Below, piece after piece: positions 1 to 9,454 of a DNA stretch of 64,000 nucleotides. The stretch's first letter is position 1. Each line of letters begins with the position of its first letter. The stretch comes from Bryobacterales bacterium. GTDB lineage: Bacteria > Acidobacteriota > Terriglobia > Bryobacterales > Bryobacteraceae. Where the stretch lies: the NCBI GenBank assembly GCA_019261985.1, contig JAFAQY010000054.1, forward strand, positions 1 through 64,000, read 5' to 3'. The notes beneath the pieces were generated by a model, which worked only from the letters and a program-made list of their open reading frames with translations, was not told the origin of the DNA and ran no database searches. Made by a program: the position numbers and the translations under genes.

Positions 1-629
<629 letters not shown>

Positions 630-816
630 GTACCTGATCGACTCCTATGGAGTGACTGAAGAGTTAGCCCTTTCTCTCTATCGCCGCCGGTCAGAAGGAG
701 ATCCGCGGCCCGAAGCCATTCGGGAGTGGACTCGTTTTATGATACCGCAATGCTTGAGGGCGACCGATAGCGTCTCAGCGGCAATTCCTGTATAGTTCCG
801 TCGAGAGGGGGAACCG

Positions 817-1632
817 ATGCAAGAGTTTTCGATACGCGCACTTGTGGGTATCTCGCTGGCGATTTTGGGCGCGAGCCCAGCCGTCGGACAGGCTTGGCCT
901 TTCGACCACATCCATTTAAATGTCCCCGATCCCACGGCCGCAGCGAATTGGTATGAAAAGCACTTCGGCGCGCGGCGGCTGCCGGAGGGTCCGGACCGGA
1001 TGATGCTCGGGAGCACTCGCTTGCTATTCCTCAAACAAGCAGGCGCCAAGCCGAGCAGCGGCAGTTCGATTGACAGCTTGGGCTTCTCCTTCGCCGATGT
1101 GGACGCGAGGATGAAGGAGTTTGCCGCGGCGGGGATCAAGATTGTGGCCCCGGCGCGCGACGTGCCTGGGCTCGTAAAGATCGGGATGGTGGAGGATCCG
1201 TGGGGCACTCGCATTCTTGTTGTGCAGGATCCCGAATTGGTTGGGCTGCACCACATAAATCTGCGGGGACCGAACCCGGAAGAGATGTTCGCGTGGCTGC
1301 TGGCGAAGTTCGGCGGAGAGCGCACCAAACTGAAAGGCGTCGCGGATGCGATCAAATACAGCGCGACCGGTTTCGGCACGGTTTGGATTCTGGTGGGGCG
1401 CGGCGACGTAGAGCCAAGCGAGGGCCATGCGATAGACCATATCGGCTGGCGCTCTACAGGCGCGCTAAGTAAAACGATCGATGGCTTGCGCGCTGACGGC
1501 GTGAAGGTATTGACCGAACCCCGGCCGCTGGCACTAGCGAACGGGCCGTCGATTAATTTTTCCTACGTCGCTGGTCCCGCTGGCGTGAAGATCGAGATCG
1601 TCGAACGTCCAGGGCTGAAACCCGGAGAGTGA
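817..1632 (+). CDS. Secreted VOC (glyoxalase/bleomycin-resistance fold) protein, two modules
   Basis: A 271-residue protein with an N-terminal signal peptide (hydrophobic run at about 7-24, ending ASPAVGQA). Two vicinal-oxygen-chelate modules follow: one from FDHIHLNV (about residue 30), the second from LVGLHHINLRGPNPEE (about 140). Paired VOC modules usually build one metal-binding active site from His/Glu residues, and the family includes glyoxalases, extradiol dioxygenases and drug-binding proteins. The substrate cannot be told from sequence. Export to the periplasm is unusual for enzymatic VOC proteins but frequent among acidobacterial paralogues. A GAGAGGGGGA ribosome site precedes the ATG. 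Confidence 0.8.
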   Translation: MQEFSIRALVGISLAILGASPAVGQAWPFDHIHLNVPDPTAAANWYEKHFGARRLPEGPDRMMLGSTRLLFLKQAGAKPSSGSSIDSLGFSFADVDARMKEFAAAGIKIVAPARDVPGLVKIGMVEDPWGTRILVVQDPELVGLHHINLRGPNPEEMFAWLLAKFGGERTKLKGVADAIKYSATGFGTVWILVGRGDVEPSEGHAIDHIGWRSTGALSKTIDGLRADGVKVLTEPRPLALANGPSINFSYVAGPAGVKIEIVERPGLKPGE

Positions 1633-1666
1633 GTGTGGCGAGTCGCAAAAACGCAGGCTTGCGCGG

Positions 1667-2347
1667 CTATCGTTTTCGCGCGGCGAGCACGCGCGAGGGA
1701 TAAAACCCCTGGCGCACAAACTGGTCTGTTACGATCCGCAACCCAGCCTGGCGGATCATGCCCGGGACGTCGCTTTCCACTTGCCGGCCCCAAAATGCCG
1801 GCGCCAGGGAGCCGCACACCGCATACAAGCGATTGAACATTTTTACGTTCTGCCCAATGACCACGAGCGAGAAGACCGCGCCGCTGCGCAACACGCGGCG
1901 GATCTCGCGCAGCGTGCTGGCGATATCGTCCTCGGCGAGAAGCTCGAGTAGATAGCAGCAAACTACGGCGTCGAAGCTACCTTCACGAAACGGCAGGTCG
2001 CGTACGTCCACGGCGCCGCAATGCGCTTGCACGCATGGAAAATCCTTACGCGCGCGGCGCAAGGTGTGGGCGGCCATATTGGGGGAAAGGTCCAAGCCGA
2101 ACGTTTCGCCATCGGGATTGGCCTTTAGCAGCCGGCGGAACATTTCGCCGCTGCCGGTGGCCACCTCCAGCACCCGCATGCCGTTGCGAATACGCGAATG
2201 GCGCAGCGCGCAGGCATGCGCCTTCGAATGAAAAAAGAACGTGCTGGCCGGATAAATGGACGCCAGCGTATCATAGACGCGCCGCGTTCGGTCCGCAATT
2301 GTCCGGGGCCGCTCTTGCACCCGCGGTAGCAGTAGTGAATTATTCAA
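1667..2347 (-). CDS. Class I SAM-dependent methyltransferase (UbiE/Methyltransf_11-like)
   Basis: A 226-residue Rossmann-fold methyltransferase. Motif I is VLEVATGSGEMFRRLL, followed by the acidic FGLDLSPNM, the motif II region FDAVVCCYLLELL and REIRRVLRSGAVFSLVV. This is the UbiE/COQ5-like layout, typical of methylation of quinones, lipids or small molecules. No quinone-pathway neighbour is present, so the substrate is unknown. It stands alone between a convergent VOC gene and a co-directional kinase gene that starts far upstream. Confidence 0.85.
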   Translation of the reverse strand: MNNSLLLPRVQERPRTIADRTRRVYDTLASIYPASTFFFHSKAHACALRHSRIRNGMRVLEVATGSGEMFRRLLKANPDGETFGLDLSPNMAAHTLRRARKDFPCVQAHCGAVDVRDLPFREGSFDAVVCCYLLELLAEDDIASTLREIRRVLRSGAVFSLVVIGQNVKMFNRLYAVCGSLAPAFWGRQVESDVPGMIRQAGLRIVTDQFVRQGFYPSRVLAARKR

Positions 2348-2430
2348 TCTGCGCTCCTTGGCTTGAGGGCTTACCTGCTGCCTGGCATCGATTCAACTCC
2401 AAACAATGTAACAGAAGATCTCCTGTAAAC

Positions 2431-3813
2431 TCAGCGGACAACATAGCCCGGCGCGGCCGAGTCGGAATGACTTGGGAGGGGGTGGCCGCCTAGTCCGGGC
2501 TCTGCGGGATGCTCCGGCAGCTCAATTCCAGTACTGGTCCCCTCCCCAACGCGGCTATCGATCCACATGCGATACTCGCCGCCAAATAGTACTTTCAAGC
2601 GTTCATTGACGTTATTCACGCCGATGCCGTGTTCAAAAAGAGTCGCCAGTTTCGCTTCCGGGATTCCGACGCCGTCGTCCTGCACTAGAATCTGGAGGCG
2701 CTTACCGGACATGCGGCTGCGGACCCGAATGGTGCCGCCATCCACCTTGCTCGCCAGTCCATGGCGAATACAGTTTTCTACCAGCGGTTGCAACAACATA
2801 CTAGGAACCGGCAGATCCAGCGTAACCGGATCGATGTCCTTCACGAAGCGCAGTTTTTCGCCGAAACGCACCATCTCAATGGAAAGATAGTCATCGATGA
2901 AAGAAAGTTCCTCGCGAAGAGTAGTGATATTGTCTTGCTGGCGGAGCAAGCGCCGCAGAATCTTGGACAACCGTTGGACCACCTGGCGGGCCTGCTCCGG
3001 GTCCAGGCGGATCAGCGCCGCAACCGAGTTCAACGTATTGAATAGGAAGTGTGGATTGATCTGGCTGCTTAGAGCGGCCAAGCGCGCCTGATTCAAGCGC
3101 ATTTGCTGCTGCTCCAGCTTTTTCTCGTTGCGTGTACTGTTCCAGACCTTGATGGGCAAAGCCGTGGCGAAAAGAGTAGTTGCGTAAATAGCCACGGTCA
3201 TCCAAGGCCCGATGCCGGTCCAGTTCTGCTGCAGGGCGAAAACACCTCGAACACCGTGGCGTTCAAAATGTGCGGCGATAAAGGAACGGAGAAGCTCGGC
3301 GATAAGGATTACGCCAACGCAGCCGAGACTGAAGATGGGTAACCGCAGATCGCGCTTACGCAGCAGACGGAACAAGGCATGATCGGGGAATACGGTAAAG
3401 CGCCAAATGAATTCCTTATCGGGAGCGATGTCGCGGAGCAAGCCGCCCATTACTCCGGCGGCAGCGAACAGGGGCATGGACATCAGCTCATGATTCAACA
3501 TCGCGGGAATGGAGATGAGTACTCCAGCAAAAAGACCGGTCACGTAGCCGCCGAGCATTCCCATGACTAAGCTGCCTTCCAGGCCCAAGTCGACGGCTTG
3601 ATAATTGTCGTGGGTGAGTTGCGTCAGGACTCTGGTGCCGACGCCGGCTCCAAAAATCGCGGCGCAGACCAGCGCCATCTGCACTCGCTGGCCAAGCGTG
3701 CGCTCTTCCCGCATAAGCATTCGCTGGAAACGGCCCGAACGGGTCAGGATGCTAGCAAGCGAAGCGGCTACGGCGAGCTTCACTAGCAAGATAACCAGGT
3801 GCTGTTCGATCAT
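2431..3813 (-). CDS. LytS-family sensor histidine kinase with 5TM sensor
   Basis: A 460-residue protein. The first 200 or so residues hold several membrane segments with the 5TMR-LYT pattern (NYQAVDLGLEGSLVMGMLGG). The kinase core has the His_kinase (PF06580) H-box SSQINPHFLFNTLNSVAALI, with the phospho-accepting His in NPHF, and the HATPase motifs LVENCIRHG and VQDDGVGIP. LytS-type kinases normally pair with LytTR response regulators; none is encoded beside it, so it is an orphan here. The tail after about residue 440 (ELPEHPAEPGLGG onward) is low-complexity. The neighbour ribA is divergent. Confidence 0.9.
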   Translation of the reverse strand: MIEQHLVILLVKLAVAASLASILTRSGRFQRMLMREERTLGQRVQMALVCAAIFGAGVGTRVLTQLTHDNYQAVDLGLEGSLVMGMLGGYVTGLFAGVLISIPAMLNHELMSMPLFAAAGVMGGLLRDIAPDKEFIWRFTVFPDHALFRLLRKRDLRLPIFSLGCVGVILIAELLRSFIAAHFERHGVRGVFALQQNWTGIGPWMTVAIYATTLFATALPIKVWNSTRNEKKLEQQQMRLNQARLAALSSQINPHFLFNTLNSVAALIRLDPEQARQVVQRLSKILRRLLRQQDNITTLREELSFIDDYLSIEMVRFGEKLRFVKDIDPVTLDLPVPSMLLQPLVENCIRHGLASKVDGGTIRVRSRMSGKRLQILVQDDGVGIPEAKLATLFEHGIGVNNVNERLKVLFGGEYRMWIDSRVGEGTSTGIELPEHPAEPGLGGHPLPSHSDSAAPGYVVR

Positions 3814-3896
3814 TCGGTTAGGCCGTACGCTCGACCGCGCCCTGACGGGCGGGGCTGAAGGATCGGCCCAGCCCCGAAAATGAGGCGAATTACGAA

Positions 3897-4550
3897 ATGA
3901 GCGCTCGGGATCATTATAATGAAGTTACTCGCCTGTATTTCTTCATGTCCCAGAAATTACAAGTGCGCAAGGTCGCCGAGGCCGATTTTCCCAGCCGGTT
4001 TGGTCATTTTCGGATCTATGGCTTTGAGGGCTCCATTTCCGGTGAGGCGCCTGAAGAAGCCGTGGTATTGAAAATGGGCGATTTATCGAATCCCAATCCT
4101 CCTTTGGTGCGGATTCATTCGCAGTGCCTGACGGGCGACGTTTTTCATAGCTTGCGCTGCGATTGCCGCGCTCAGCTTGAGCTTGCGCTGCGCTCGATTG
4201 CCGAGGAGGGCAGGGGCTTGCTGATCTATGAGAATCAGGAAGGCCGCGGCATTGGGCTGCTGAACAAACTGCGCGCTTATGAACTTCAAGATCAAGGCGC
4301 CGATACAGTGGAAGCAAATGAAAAGCTGGGCTTCGATGCGGACCTGCGGGCCTATGCGCTCGCCGGACCCATTCTGAAATTTTTCGGTGTGAGGGCAGTC
4401 CGTCTAATGTCCAATAACCCGGAGAAGATGCACGCGCTCGAAGAGGCGGGGGTTCACGTTGCCGAACGGGTGCCCGCCATCGTAGATCCGATCCAGTCCA
4501 CCGAAGATTATCTTCGGACCAAGCGCGAGAAGCTGGGGCATTTGTTGTAG
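3897..4550 (+). CDS. ribA: GTP cyclohydrolase II
   Basis: Catalyses the first committed step of riboflavin synthesis, GTP to 2,5-diamino-6-ribosylamino-pyrimidinone phosphate. At 217 residues it is the stand-alone RibA form without the RibB domain. The zinc-binding segment SQCLTGDVFHSLRCDCR carries the three family cysteines, NQEGRGIGL is the catalytic segment, and MSNNPEKM is the usual C-terminal substrate motif. An alternative ATG at 3945 (MSQKLQVRK) lies closer to where many homologues begin, but the ATG at 3897 has a GAGG about 11 bases upstream, so the longer form is kept. No other rib gene is adjacent. Confidence 0.95.
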   Translation: MSARDHYNEVTRLYFFMSQKLQVRKVAEADFPSRFGHFRIYGFEGSISGEAPEEAVVLKMGDLSNPNPPLVRIHSQCLTGDVFHSLRCDCRAQLELALRSIAEEGRGLLIYENQEGRGIGLLNKLRAYELQDQGADTVEANEKLGFDADLRAYALAGPILKFFGVRAVRLMSNNPEKMHALEEAGVHVAERVPAIVDPIQSTEDYLRTKREKLGHLL

Positions 4551-4568
4551 TGGTTGTTGCGGACTTTA

Positions 4569-4617
4569 GGCGGCGCAAGCCCGCCGCAGGCTTAAGCCGG
4601 GCTTAAGCCCGCCCCAC
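4569..4617. repeat. Two-hairpin intergenic repeat ending in CCCCAC, copy 1
   Basis: A 49-base element in the gap between ribA and the aldolase gene. It shows the GGCGG...CCGCC first stem, then GCAGGCTTAAGC...GCTTAAGCCCGC as a second stem, then CCCCAC. The same order (GC-rich hairpin, GC joint, second hairpin, CCCCAC) recurs at 19217, 24887, 26592 and 55023. Stems keep pairing while their bases differ, as expected of a mobile or structure-selected REP/MITE-like repeat. Confidence 0.75.
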
Positions 4618-4720
4618 AGCTTGCTCCGTTGTATACTCTTCTGAAGACCCCCAAAAACCAATCCACAGTCCAGGGCTGCAAGCGTGAAGCTTGGCCCGAG
4701 GGGTAGGGAGACAAACAACG

Positions 4721-5563
4721 ATGAGTGAAGCTCTCAGTGGAGCTGAATTTAAGAAACAATTGCGCGCCGGCGTGCCGAAACTGGGCCTGTTCGTCAACTC
4801 GCACAGCCCAACGGTAGCTGAGCAGCTGGCGCACAGTGGGTACGACTGGCTGCTGGTGGACACGCAGCACGGACCGATGGGTTATGAGACGCTCTCGGCA
4901 ATGCTGGCCGGTATTGCCGCGGGAGGCGCAAAGTCGCTGGTGCGCGTGGCCGGATATCACGATCGCCCGGGGATTCAACAGTCGCTCGACATGGGTGCGG
5001 ATGGCGTTCTGGTGCCCTATATCAACACCGCCGATGAGGCGCGCCAAGCTGTAAGCTGCGCTCGGTATCCCACGGCGGGAACGCGTTCGGTTTATTTTCC
5101 GCAGCGCAGCATGAACCGCAAAGGTCTTTTGGGCTACGCGGGGGAGGCGAACGACAACGTGATCCTCGCACTGCAGGTGGAGACCGCCGATTGCATCGAG
5201 AACATCGACGATATCGCGGCCGTTCCGGGCGTCGACATTCTTTTCCTCGGGCAAAACGATCTGTGCATGTCCATGGGGCTTTATGAGAAATATGAGTTCC
5301 CGCACATGTACACGTCGCCCGAGTTAAATGAAGCGACGAATAAACTGCGCGCGGCGGCGCAGCGCAACAACGTTATCCTCGGTCTGTTCCTGTTCGGCAC
5401 CGCCCGTGTCGGCGAATTCCTGGAAAAGAGTTTTCCGTTCATCAGCCTGGGCAACGATCTGCACCACATCCTGACGCAAGCTACGGCGTACGTCAAAGAC
5501 GTGGAGCTTGTCTCCAAGGAAAAAGGCGCGAACTGGACGCGGCGGCCGACCGCCTTGATGTAA
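4721..5563 (+). CDS. HpcH/HpaI-type aldolase/citrate lyase family protein
   Basis: A 280-residue class II pyruvate aldolase-like TIM barrel. Family segments are present: GLFVNSHSPTVAEQLAHSGY, the DTQHGPMGY loop with the catalytic-base His region, the barrel residue ALQVETADCIENID and the metal-ligand segment LFLGQNDLCMS. Relatives cleave 4-hydroxy-2-oxo acids such as 2-keto-3-deoxy sugar acids. The ATG at 4721 is preferred over the TTG at 4691 because GGGGTAGGGAGA lies just upstream and homology begins there. It is followed after 22 bases by a co-directional aminotransferase gene, possibly one transcript. Confidence 0.88.
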   Translation: MSEALSGAEFKKQLRAGVPKLGLFVNSHSPTVAEQLAHSGYDWLLVDTQHGPMGYETLSAMLAGIAAGGAKSLVRVAGYHDRPGIQQSLDMGADGVLVPYINTADEARQAVSCARYPTAGTRSVYFPQRSMNRKGLLGYAGEANDNVILALQVETADCIENIDDIAAVPGVDILFLGQNDLCMSMGLYEKYEFPHMYTSPELNEATNKLRAAAQRNNVILGLFLFGTARVGEFLEKSFPFISLGNDLHHILTQATAYVKDVELVSKEKGANWTRRPTALM

Positions 5564-5585
5564 AGCATCCGCTGAAAGCATCTGA

Positions 5586-6773
5586 ATGCAACTTGTCGAA
5601 AGAATGTCCCGGATCGGGGTGGAGTCTGCCTTCGAAGTGCTGGTGAAGGCGCGCGCCCTGGAGAAGCAAGGAAAAAGCGTAGTTCACATGGAGATCGGCG
5701 AGCCGGATTTCCCCACGCCGCCGCACATTGTCGAGGCCGGCAAGCGCGCGCTCGACGAGGGCTGGACGAAATACGGGCCGACACAAGGGTTGCCGGAGCT
5801 GCGCGAAGCGATCGCGGCAGAGATTTCGCGCACGCGGCGAGTGAAAGTCGGACCCGAACATGTTTGCGTCGTGCCCGGCGGCAAACCGATCATGTTCTTC
5901 AGCTTGATCGCGCTGCTCGAAGCCGGAGATGAAGTAATTTTCCCGGACCCGGGCTTCCCTATTTATGAATCCATGATCCGGTTCCTGGGCGCAAAGCCCA
6001 TCCCGATCCCACTAGTGGAAGGCCGCGGTTTTTCTTTCGACTTGAACCTGTTCCGCGACCGGCTCTCCGACCGGACGAAGATGGTGATCCTGATTTCCCC
6101 GGCCAATCCGACCGGTGGAGTTCTTTCGCGGACCGATCTGGCCGAGATGGCCGCGCTGCTGCGCGATCGCAACGTAGTGGTGTTAAGCGATGAGATTTAT
6201 TCGCGCATTTGGTACGAACAGGCACCCGCTTCTATCGCCAGCGAGGAAGGGATGCTCGATAAGACCGTCATCCTGGATGGTTTTTCGAAAACTTATTCGA
6301 TGACCGGCTGGAGACTGGGCTATGGCGTGATGCCTGCGTGGATGGCGGATGCGGTGGTAAAGCTGATGGTGAACTCGAATTCCTGCACCGCGAGTTTCAC
6401 GCAGCGAGCGGGTATTGCGGCGTTGCAAGGTCCGCAGCAATGCGTGGCGGATATGGTCGCGGAGTTCCGCCGTCGGAGGGATGCGATTGTCGCGGGGCTG
6501 AACCAAATCCCCGGATTTCGCTGTTCCCTTCCCGCGGGTGCTTTTTATGCCTTCCCGAATGTTAGCGGAACGGGCATGGCGTCCAAGGCTCTGGCGGATT
6601 ATTTGCTGTATGAGGCGGGCGTGGCTTGTCTCGACGGCGGCTGCTTCGGGCAGCACGGCGACAGCTTTCTGCGCTTCTCGTACGCGACTTCACTGGAGCA
6701 AATAAACGAAGGCATCGGCCGGATCCGCAGGGCTTCTGTGAAGTGGGCGCCGGGCGTGCCGGCCACGGCCTAA
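5586..6773 (+). CDS. Class I/II pyridoxal-phosphate aminotransferase
   Basis: A 395-residue fold-type I aminotransferase of the AspB/AspC group. The N-terminal VVHMEIGEPDFPTPPHIVEA, the phosphate-side SPANPTGG, SDEIYSRIWYE, and the Schiff-base lysine in LDGFSKTYSMTGWRLGYG are all in place; the C-terminal FLRFSYATS carries the substrate carboxylate-binding Arg. Substrate is probably an aspartate, alanine or aromatic amino acid with 2-oxoglutarate, but cannot be fixed. It directly follows the HpcH/HpaI aldolase, which makes pyruvate or 2-oxo acids, a possible functional link. Confidence 0.92.
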   Translation: MQLVERMSRIGVESAFEVLVKARALEKQGKSVVHMEIGEPDFPTPPHIVEAGKRALDEGWTKYGPTQGLPELREAIAAEISRTRRVKVGPEHVCVVPGGKPIMFFSLIALLEAGDEVIFPDPGFPIYESMIRFLGAKPIPIPLVEGRGFSFDLNLFRDRLSDRTKMVILISPANPTGGVLSRTDLAEMAALLRDRNVVVLSDEIYSRIWYEQAPASIASEEGMLDKTVILDGFSKTYSMTGWRLGYGVMPAWMADAVVKLMVNSNSCTASFTQRAGIAALQGPQQCVADMVAEFRRRRDAIVAGLNQIPGFRCSLPAGAFYAFPNVSGTGMASKALADYLLYEAGVACLDGGCFGQHGDSFLRFSYATSLEQINEGIGRIRRASVKWAPGVPATA

Positions 6774-6810
6774 CGGGTGTACCCTGATTCGGACGAGCGG
6801 GAATCCTCCG

Positions 6811-7206
6811 ATGCGAACTTTCGACAACGAATGGATTTTTGAGGCCTTCGAAGATCACCCCAGTTTCTTGACCAAGAGGATGTTCGGCGGGCTGGCGGTG
6901 TATCTGTTCGGCCGGATGATGATGATTTTGGTGGAACCGACCAAGACCGGCCGGTGGAAGTGGCATGGCGTGCTGATCTGCACGGAACATGCGAATCAGC
7001 CGGCCATCATTGAAGAGTTCCCGCAAATGGCGCCACATACCTTGCTGAAGAAATGGCTCTACATCGACTCACGCCATGAGGCGTTCGAGGCGACGATGGA
7101 ACGAGTCGCTAAGGCCATCGCGCGGAATGACGAGAGATTCGGGATTCGTCCTCAAACGGCGAAGAAGAAGATGGGGTCGCGGAGCCGCGCGGGCGTTAAG
7201 CGATAG
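6811..7206 (+). CDS. TfoX N-terminal-domain-like small protein
   Basis: A 131-residue protein with the pattern KRMFGGLAVYLFGRMMMILVE, resembling the TfoX/Sxy N-terminal domain (small alpha/beta fold; also found in YjbR-like proteins). The C-terminal 25 residues are basic and probably disordered. Full-length Sxy regulates competence; stand-alone N-domains are of unknown role. Its 3' end overlaps the tail of the convergent CPBP gene by about 138 bases, so one of the two C-termini may be mis-ended. Confidence 0.6.
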   Translation: MRTFDNEWIFEAFEDHPSFLTKRMFGGLAVYLFGRMMMILVEPTKTGRWKWHGVLICTEHANQPAIIEEFPQMAPHTLLKKWLYIDSRHEAFEATMERVAKAIARNDERFGIRPQTAKKKMGSRSRAGVKR

Positions 7207-8066
7207 GCTACGAGGAGCGAATTCGGAAGATGGCGCGGTTCGCCAAAGCAGAACAATTCCCACGATCAGAAGCGCCGCGGATCCCGCAGTTCCCGCCGCC
7301 CCGTCCGAGTTCGGAGCGACCGAGTCCTTCATGAATTTGAACGCGTACTGTCCCCAGGCGTTTAGCGCACCGTGAGCGATGCTTACTATCCAAATGCTTT
7401 GCGTGCGCAGCCATAACCAGCCGATAACCAGACCCGTAATCATGATTCCGAAAGGGAGCGTGAGGGCGAGCTTCACAGGCGACATACCGTCGATGTGCTG
7501 AATTCCCGAGAGCTGGAATGGAACGTGCCAAAACCCCCAGATAACCGCGGTGAGCATCACCGCGCGACGGGGGCCGATCCGGTATATCAGTCGCGGAAGC
7601 AGCCACGCTCGCCAGCCTATTTCCTCGAAGAACGACAGGAAACTTGCAATTAACAATCCGACGACGGCGTTCACTAGAATGTGTTCCACGAGTTCCTGGA
7701 GCGTGAGTGTGCCCCATCCGCGGGAGGGCGGTCCGTGGTATAACCCATCGGCCTGCGCGGTCAACCAGTCCTCCCATTGCCAGCCTCGCTCGAGCCTCAC
7801 CATGACCGGCAGCATTGCAGCGTGCATTACGCCCGGGATAAGGAAGAGCGCCGCCGGAAGATATGTCACGGGAAACCGATCCCACTGTACGCGCGGAGCT
7901 TCGTTCATGGCGGAGTTGACGATCAGTACGGCGATTGCCGGCAGGAACATGGAGAGATATCGGAGCCCTATAAGGGGCTCGTATATCCGCCGGTGGTCCC
8001 GATTACGATACTCAGCGCGATCGATAGGGCGTAGGCGGCCCCGACGAACACGTAAATCGGCTTCAT
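7069..8066 (-). pseudogene. CPBP-family intramembrane metalloprotease, frameshifted near N-terminus
   Basis: The body carries the CPBP motifs EEIGWRAWLLPRL, GFWHVPF and IAHGALNAW across several membrane helices. The reading frame of the body has no sensible N-terminus. In another frame, an ATG at 8066 opens MKPIYVFVGAAYALSIALS then TTGGYTSPL, a typical CPBP first helix, and stops at once. One added base in the four-base C run (minus strand; 7974-7977) joins the two as ...GGYTSPLIGLRYLSMF. So the gene has a one-base loss, either true decay or an assembly error. The C-terminal tail after IVLLWR is unusual and overlaps the TfoX-like gene. Confidence 0.75.
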
Positions 8067-8162
8067 GTAGCCCGTCGTCCATGATAGTTGCTACCGCAAG
8101 TCCGGCCGACTGTCCGCGTGCGACGGGAACCTTCGCAGGCCGATGGTGTCCAAGTCATCATA

Positions 8163-8648
8163 ATGACTATTCCGCGTGCTCCAGATCTGGCGGTTCAGCG
8201 TGCCGCGATGGGAAAGCTCGCTTTTTTGGCCGGGAAATGGGCGGGAGAAGCCCGCGTATTGCGCGGACCGGGAATGATGGTGGATTTGGCGCAGACCGAG
8301 TGCGCCGAGTACAAATTGGGCGGGCTAATCCTGGTGATTGAAGGCGTGGGTATCAATAAAGACGGTGCTCCCGCGCTCCAGGCTTATGGCATTGTTAATT
8401 TCGACGACGAGAACGGCGCCTACCACATGCGCGCCTTTAACGATGGACGTTTTCTGGAGACTGAGGTCAAGCTTCTCGAGGAAGGCGTTGGGATGAGCTG
8501 GGGCTTCACGCTGGGTGAGTTCAAGGCCAGCTCCGTATTGCGGATCAACGAAAAAGGAGAATGGACCGAGGTGGGCGAACTCACGATCGGATCGCAACCA
8601 CCGCGGAAGCTAATGGAGCTTTCCGTCCGCCGGGTAATCGAGTCTTAG
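8163..8648 (+). CDS. Conserved hypothetical protein, DUF1579-like beta-barrel
   Basis: A 161-residue protein that repeats the phrases LAFLAGKWAGEARVLRGPG, YGIVNFDDENGAYHMRAFNDG and SWGFTLGEFKASSVLRINEKG. This is a lipocalin-like pattern seen in DUF1579-type proteins (residual-weight or heme-free nitrobindin-like folds). No signal peptide is seen with the ATG at 8163; an upstream in-frame start at 8088 would add unlike sequence. Function unknown. Its stop overlaps the convergent SET-domain gene by four bases. Confidence 0.65.
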   Translation: MTIPRAPDLAVQRAAMGKLAFLAGKWAGEARVLRGPGMMVDLAQTECAEYKLGGLILVIEGVGINKDGAPALQAYGIVNFDDENGAYHMRAFNDGRFLETEVKLLEEGVGMSWGFTLGEFKASSVLRINEKGEWTEVGELTIGSQPPRKLMELSVRRVIES

Positions 8649-9103
8649 CGCTTCTTTTTCAGCTCCAGCGTGCCGCGGCACTTCGCGGTCCCACACTGGC
8701 ATGGGGTAGTCGGCGGGTTCCAGTCGAGGTGATAATCCACGGTGAGTTCTTCGCCGGGCTTGATTTCACGCAGGCTCATGTAGAGCACGTGACCCTTCAT
8801 TACGCGGCTGACGAGGTTGGGGTCGCAGCTATGGTTGATGATTTCCGCTCCGCTGCCTCCTACGGCGCCGTCCAAGGTCCAATAGTTATCGAGCGCAAAC
8901 AGGTACGTATATTTGCCGTTGCCGCGGAGCTTGGCTTCGCGGCGGTTAACGCGTTCGCCAGTGTATTCGATCACTTTGCGGTTGGCTGGAATACGCTCCC
9001 GCGCGTAAACGCCGTAGCGATGAATGCTGGATTTGCGGATGACCACGTTGAAGCAGGTAAAGCGGGGGTCGATAACAGGGTTTCGGACAGGGCTTGTTCC
9101 CAT
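8645..9103 (-). CDS. SET-domain protein with post-SET cysteines
   Basis: A 152-residue protein that is nearly all SET domain. It begins the fold at VVIRKSSIHRYGVYARERIP, and has the pseudoknot pair NHSCDPN and ELTVDYHLDW, followed by the post-SET-like CQCGTAKCRG cysteine cluster that binds zinc in lysine methyltransferases. SET proteins transfer methyl from SAM to protein lysines. Bacterial SET proteins are patchy in distribution and often thought to be acquired from eukaryotes; the target here is unknown. Not obviously linked to neighbours. Confidence 0.9.
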   Translation of the reverse strand: MGTSPVRNPVIDPRFTCFNVVIRKSSIHRYGVYARERIPANRKVIEYTGERVNRREAKLRGNGKYTYLFALDNYWTLDGAVGGSGAEIINHSCDPNLVSRVMKGHVLYMSLREIKPGEELTVDYHLDWNPPTTPCQCGTAKCRGTLELKKKR

Positions 9104-9137
9104 GAAGGTTACATTTTAGCGGGATGGAAAAAACAGA

Positions 9138-9422
9138 TTAGTTTTGTTGATGCCGCTTGGCGCGGCGGATGCGATCGGCGATCAATTCATCGATAGCGCC
9201 GGGAGCCGCTTCCACTTTGTCCGGCTTCGCGGCAAGAGCGCAATCCACGCACAGCACAGGCACGTGCGGATTTTCTTTCAAGAACCGCTGGCCCGCCGGG
9301 GCGATGCTGAGATCGCAGCCGCATTTGGAACAGTGGTAGCCATGGCGTGTGCCGGCGACATGAAACTCAGCTTGATCCGTGCGAATGGCGACGAGGACAC
9401 GATCATCGGGTTGCTCGGTCAT
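9138..9422 (-). CDS. Small protein with zinc-ribbon-like cysteines
   Basis: A 94-residue protein from the ATG at 9422 (MTEQPDDRVLVAIRTDQAEF). The middle has CSKCG and, about 26 residues later, CVDC, a CxxC-CxxC arrangement that could bind one zinc. No known family is recognised. It lies 32 bases downstream of the methyltransferase gene in the same direction, so the two may be co-transcribed. A longer start in frame is possible but would overlap that gene. Confidence 0.6.
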   Translation of the reverse strand: MTEQPDDRVLVAIRTDQAEFHVAGTRHGYHCSKCGCDLSIAPAGQRFLKENPHVPVLCVDCALAAKPDKVEAAPGAIDELIADRIRRAKRHQQN

Positions 9423-9454
9423 CGTGGATTTACCGCTTGGGCAGGCCTCCCGCT

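Noticed and set aside
7974-7977. Programmed frameshift in the CPBP gene
   Set aside because: No slippery heptamer, stop-proximal Shine-Dalgarno or pseudoknot is apparent; simple base loss explains it.
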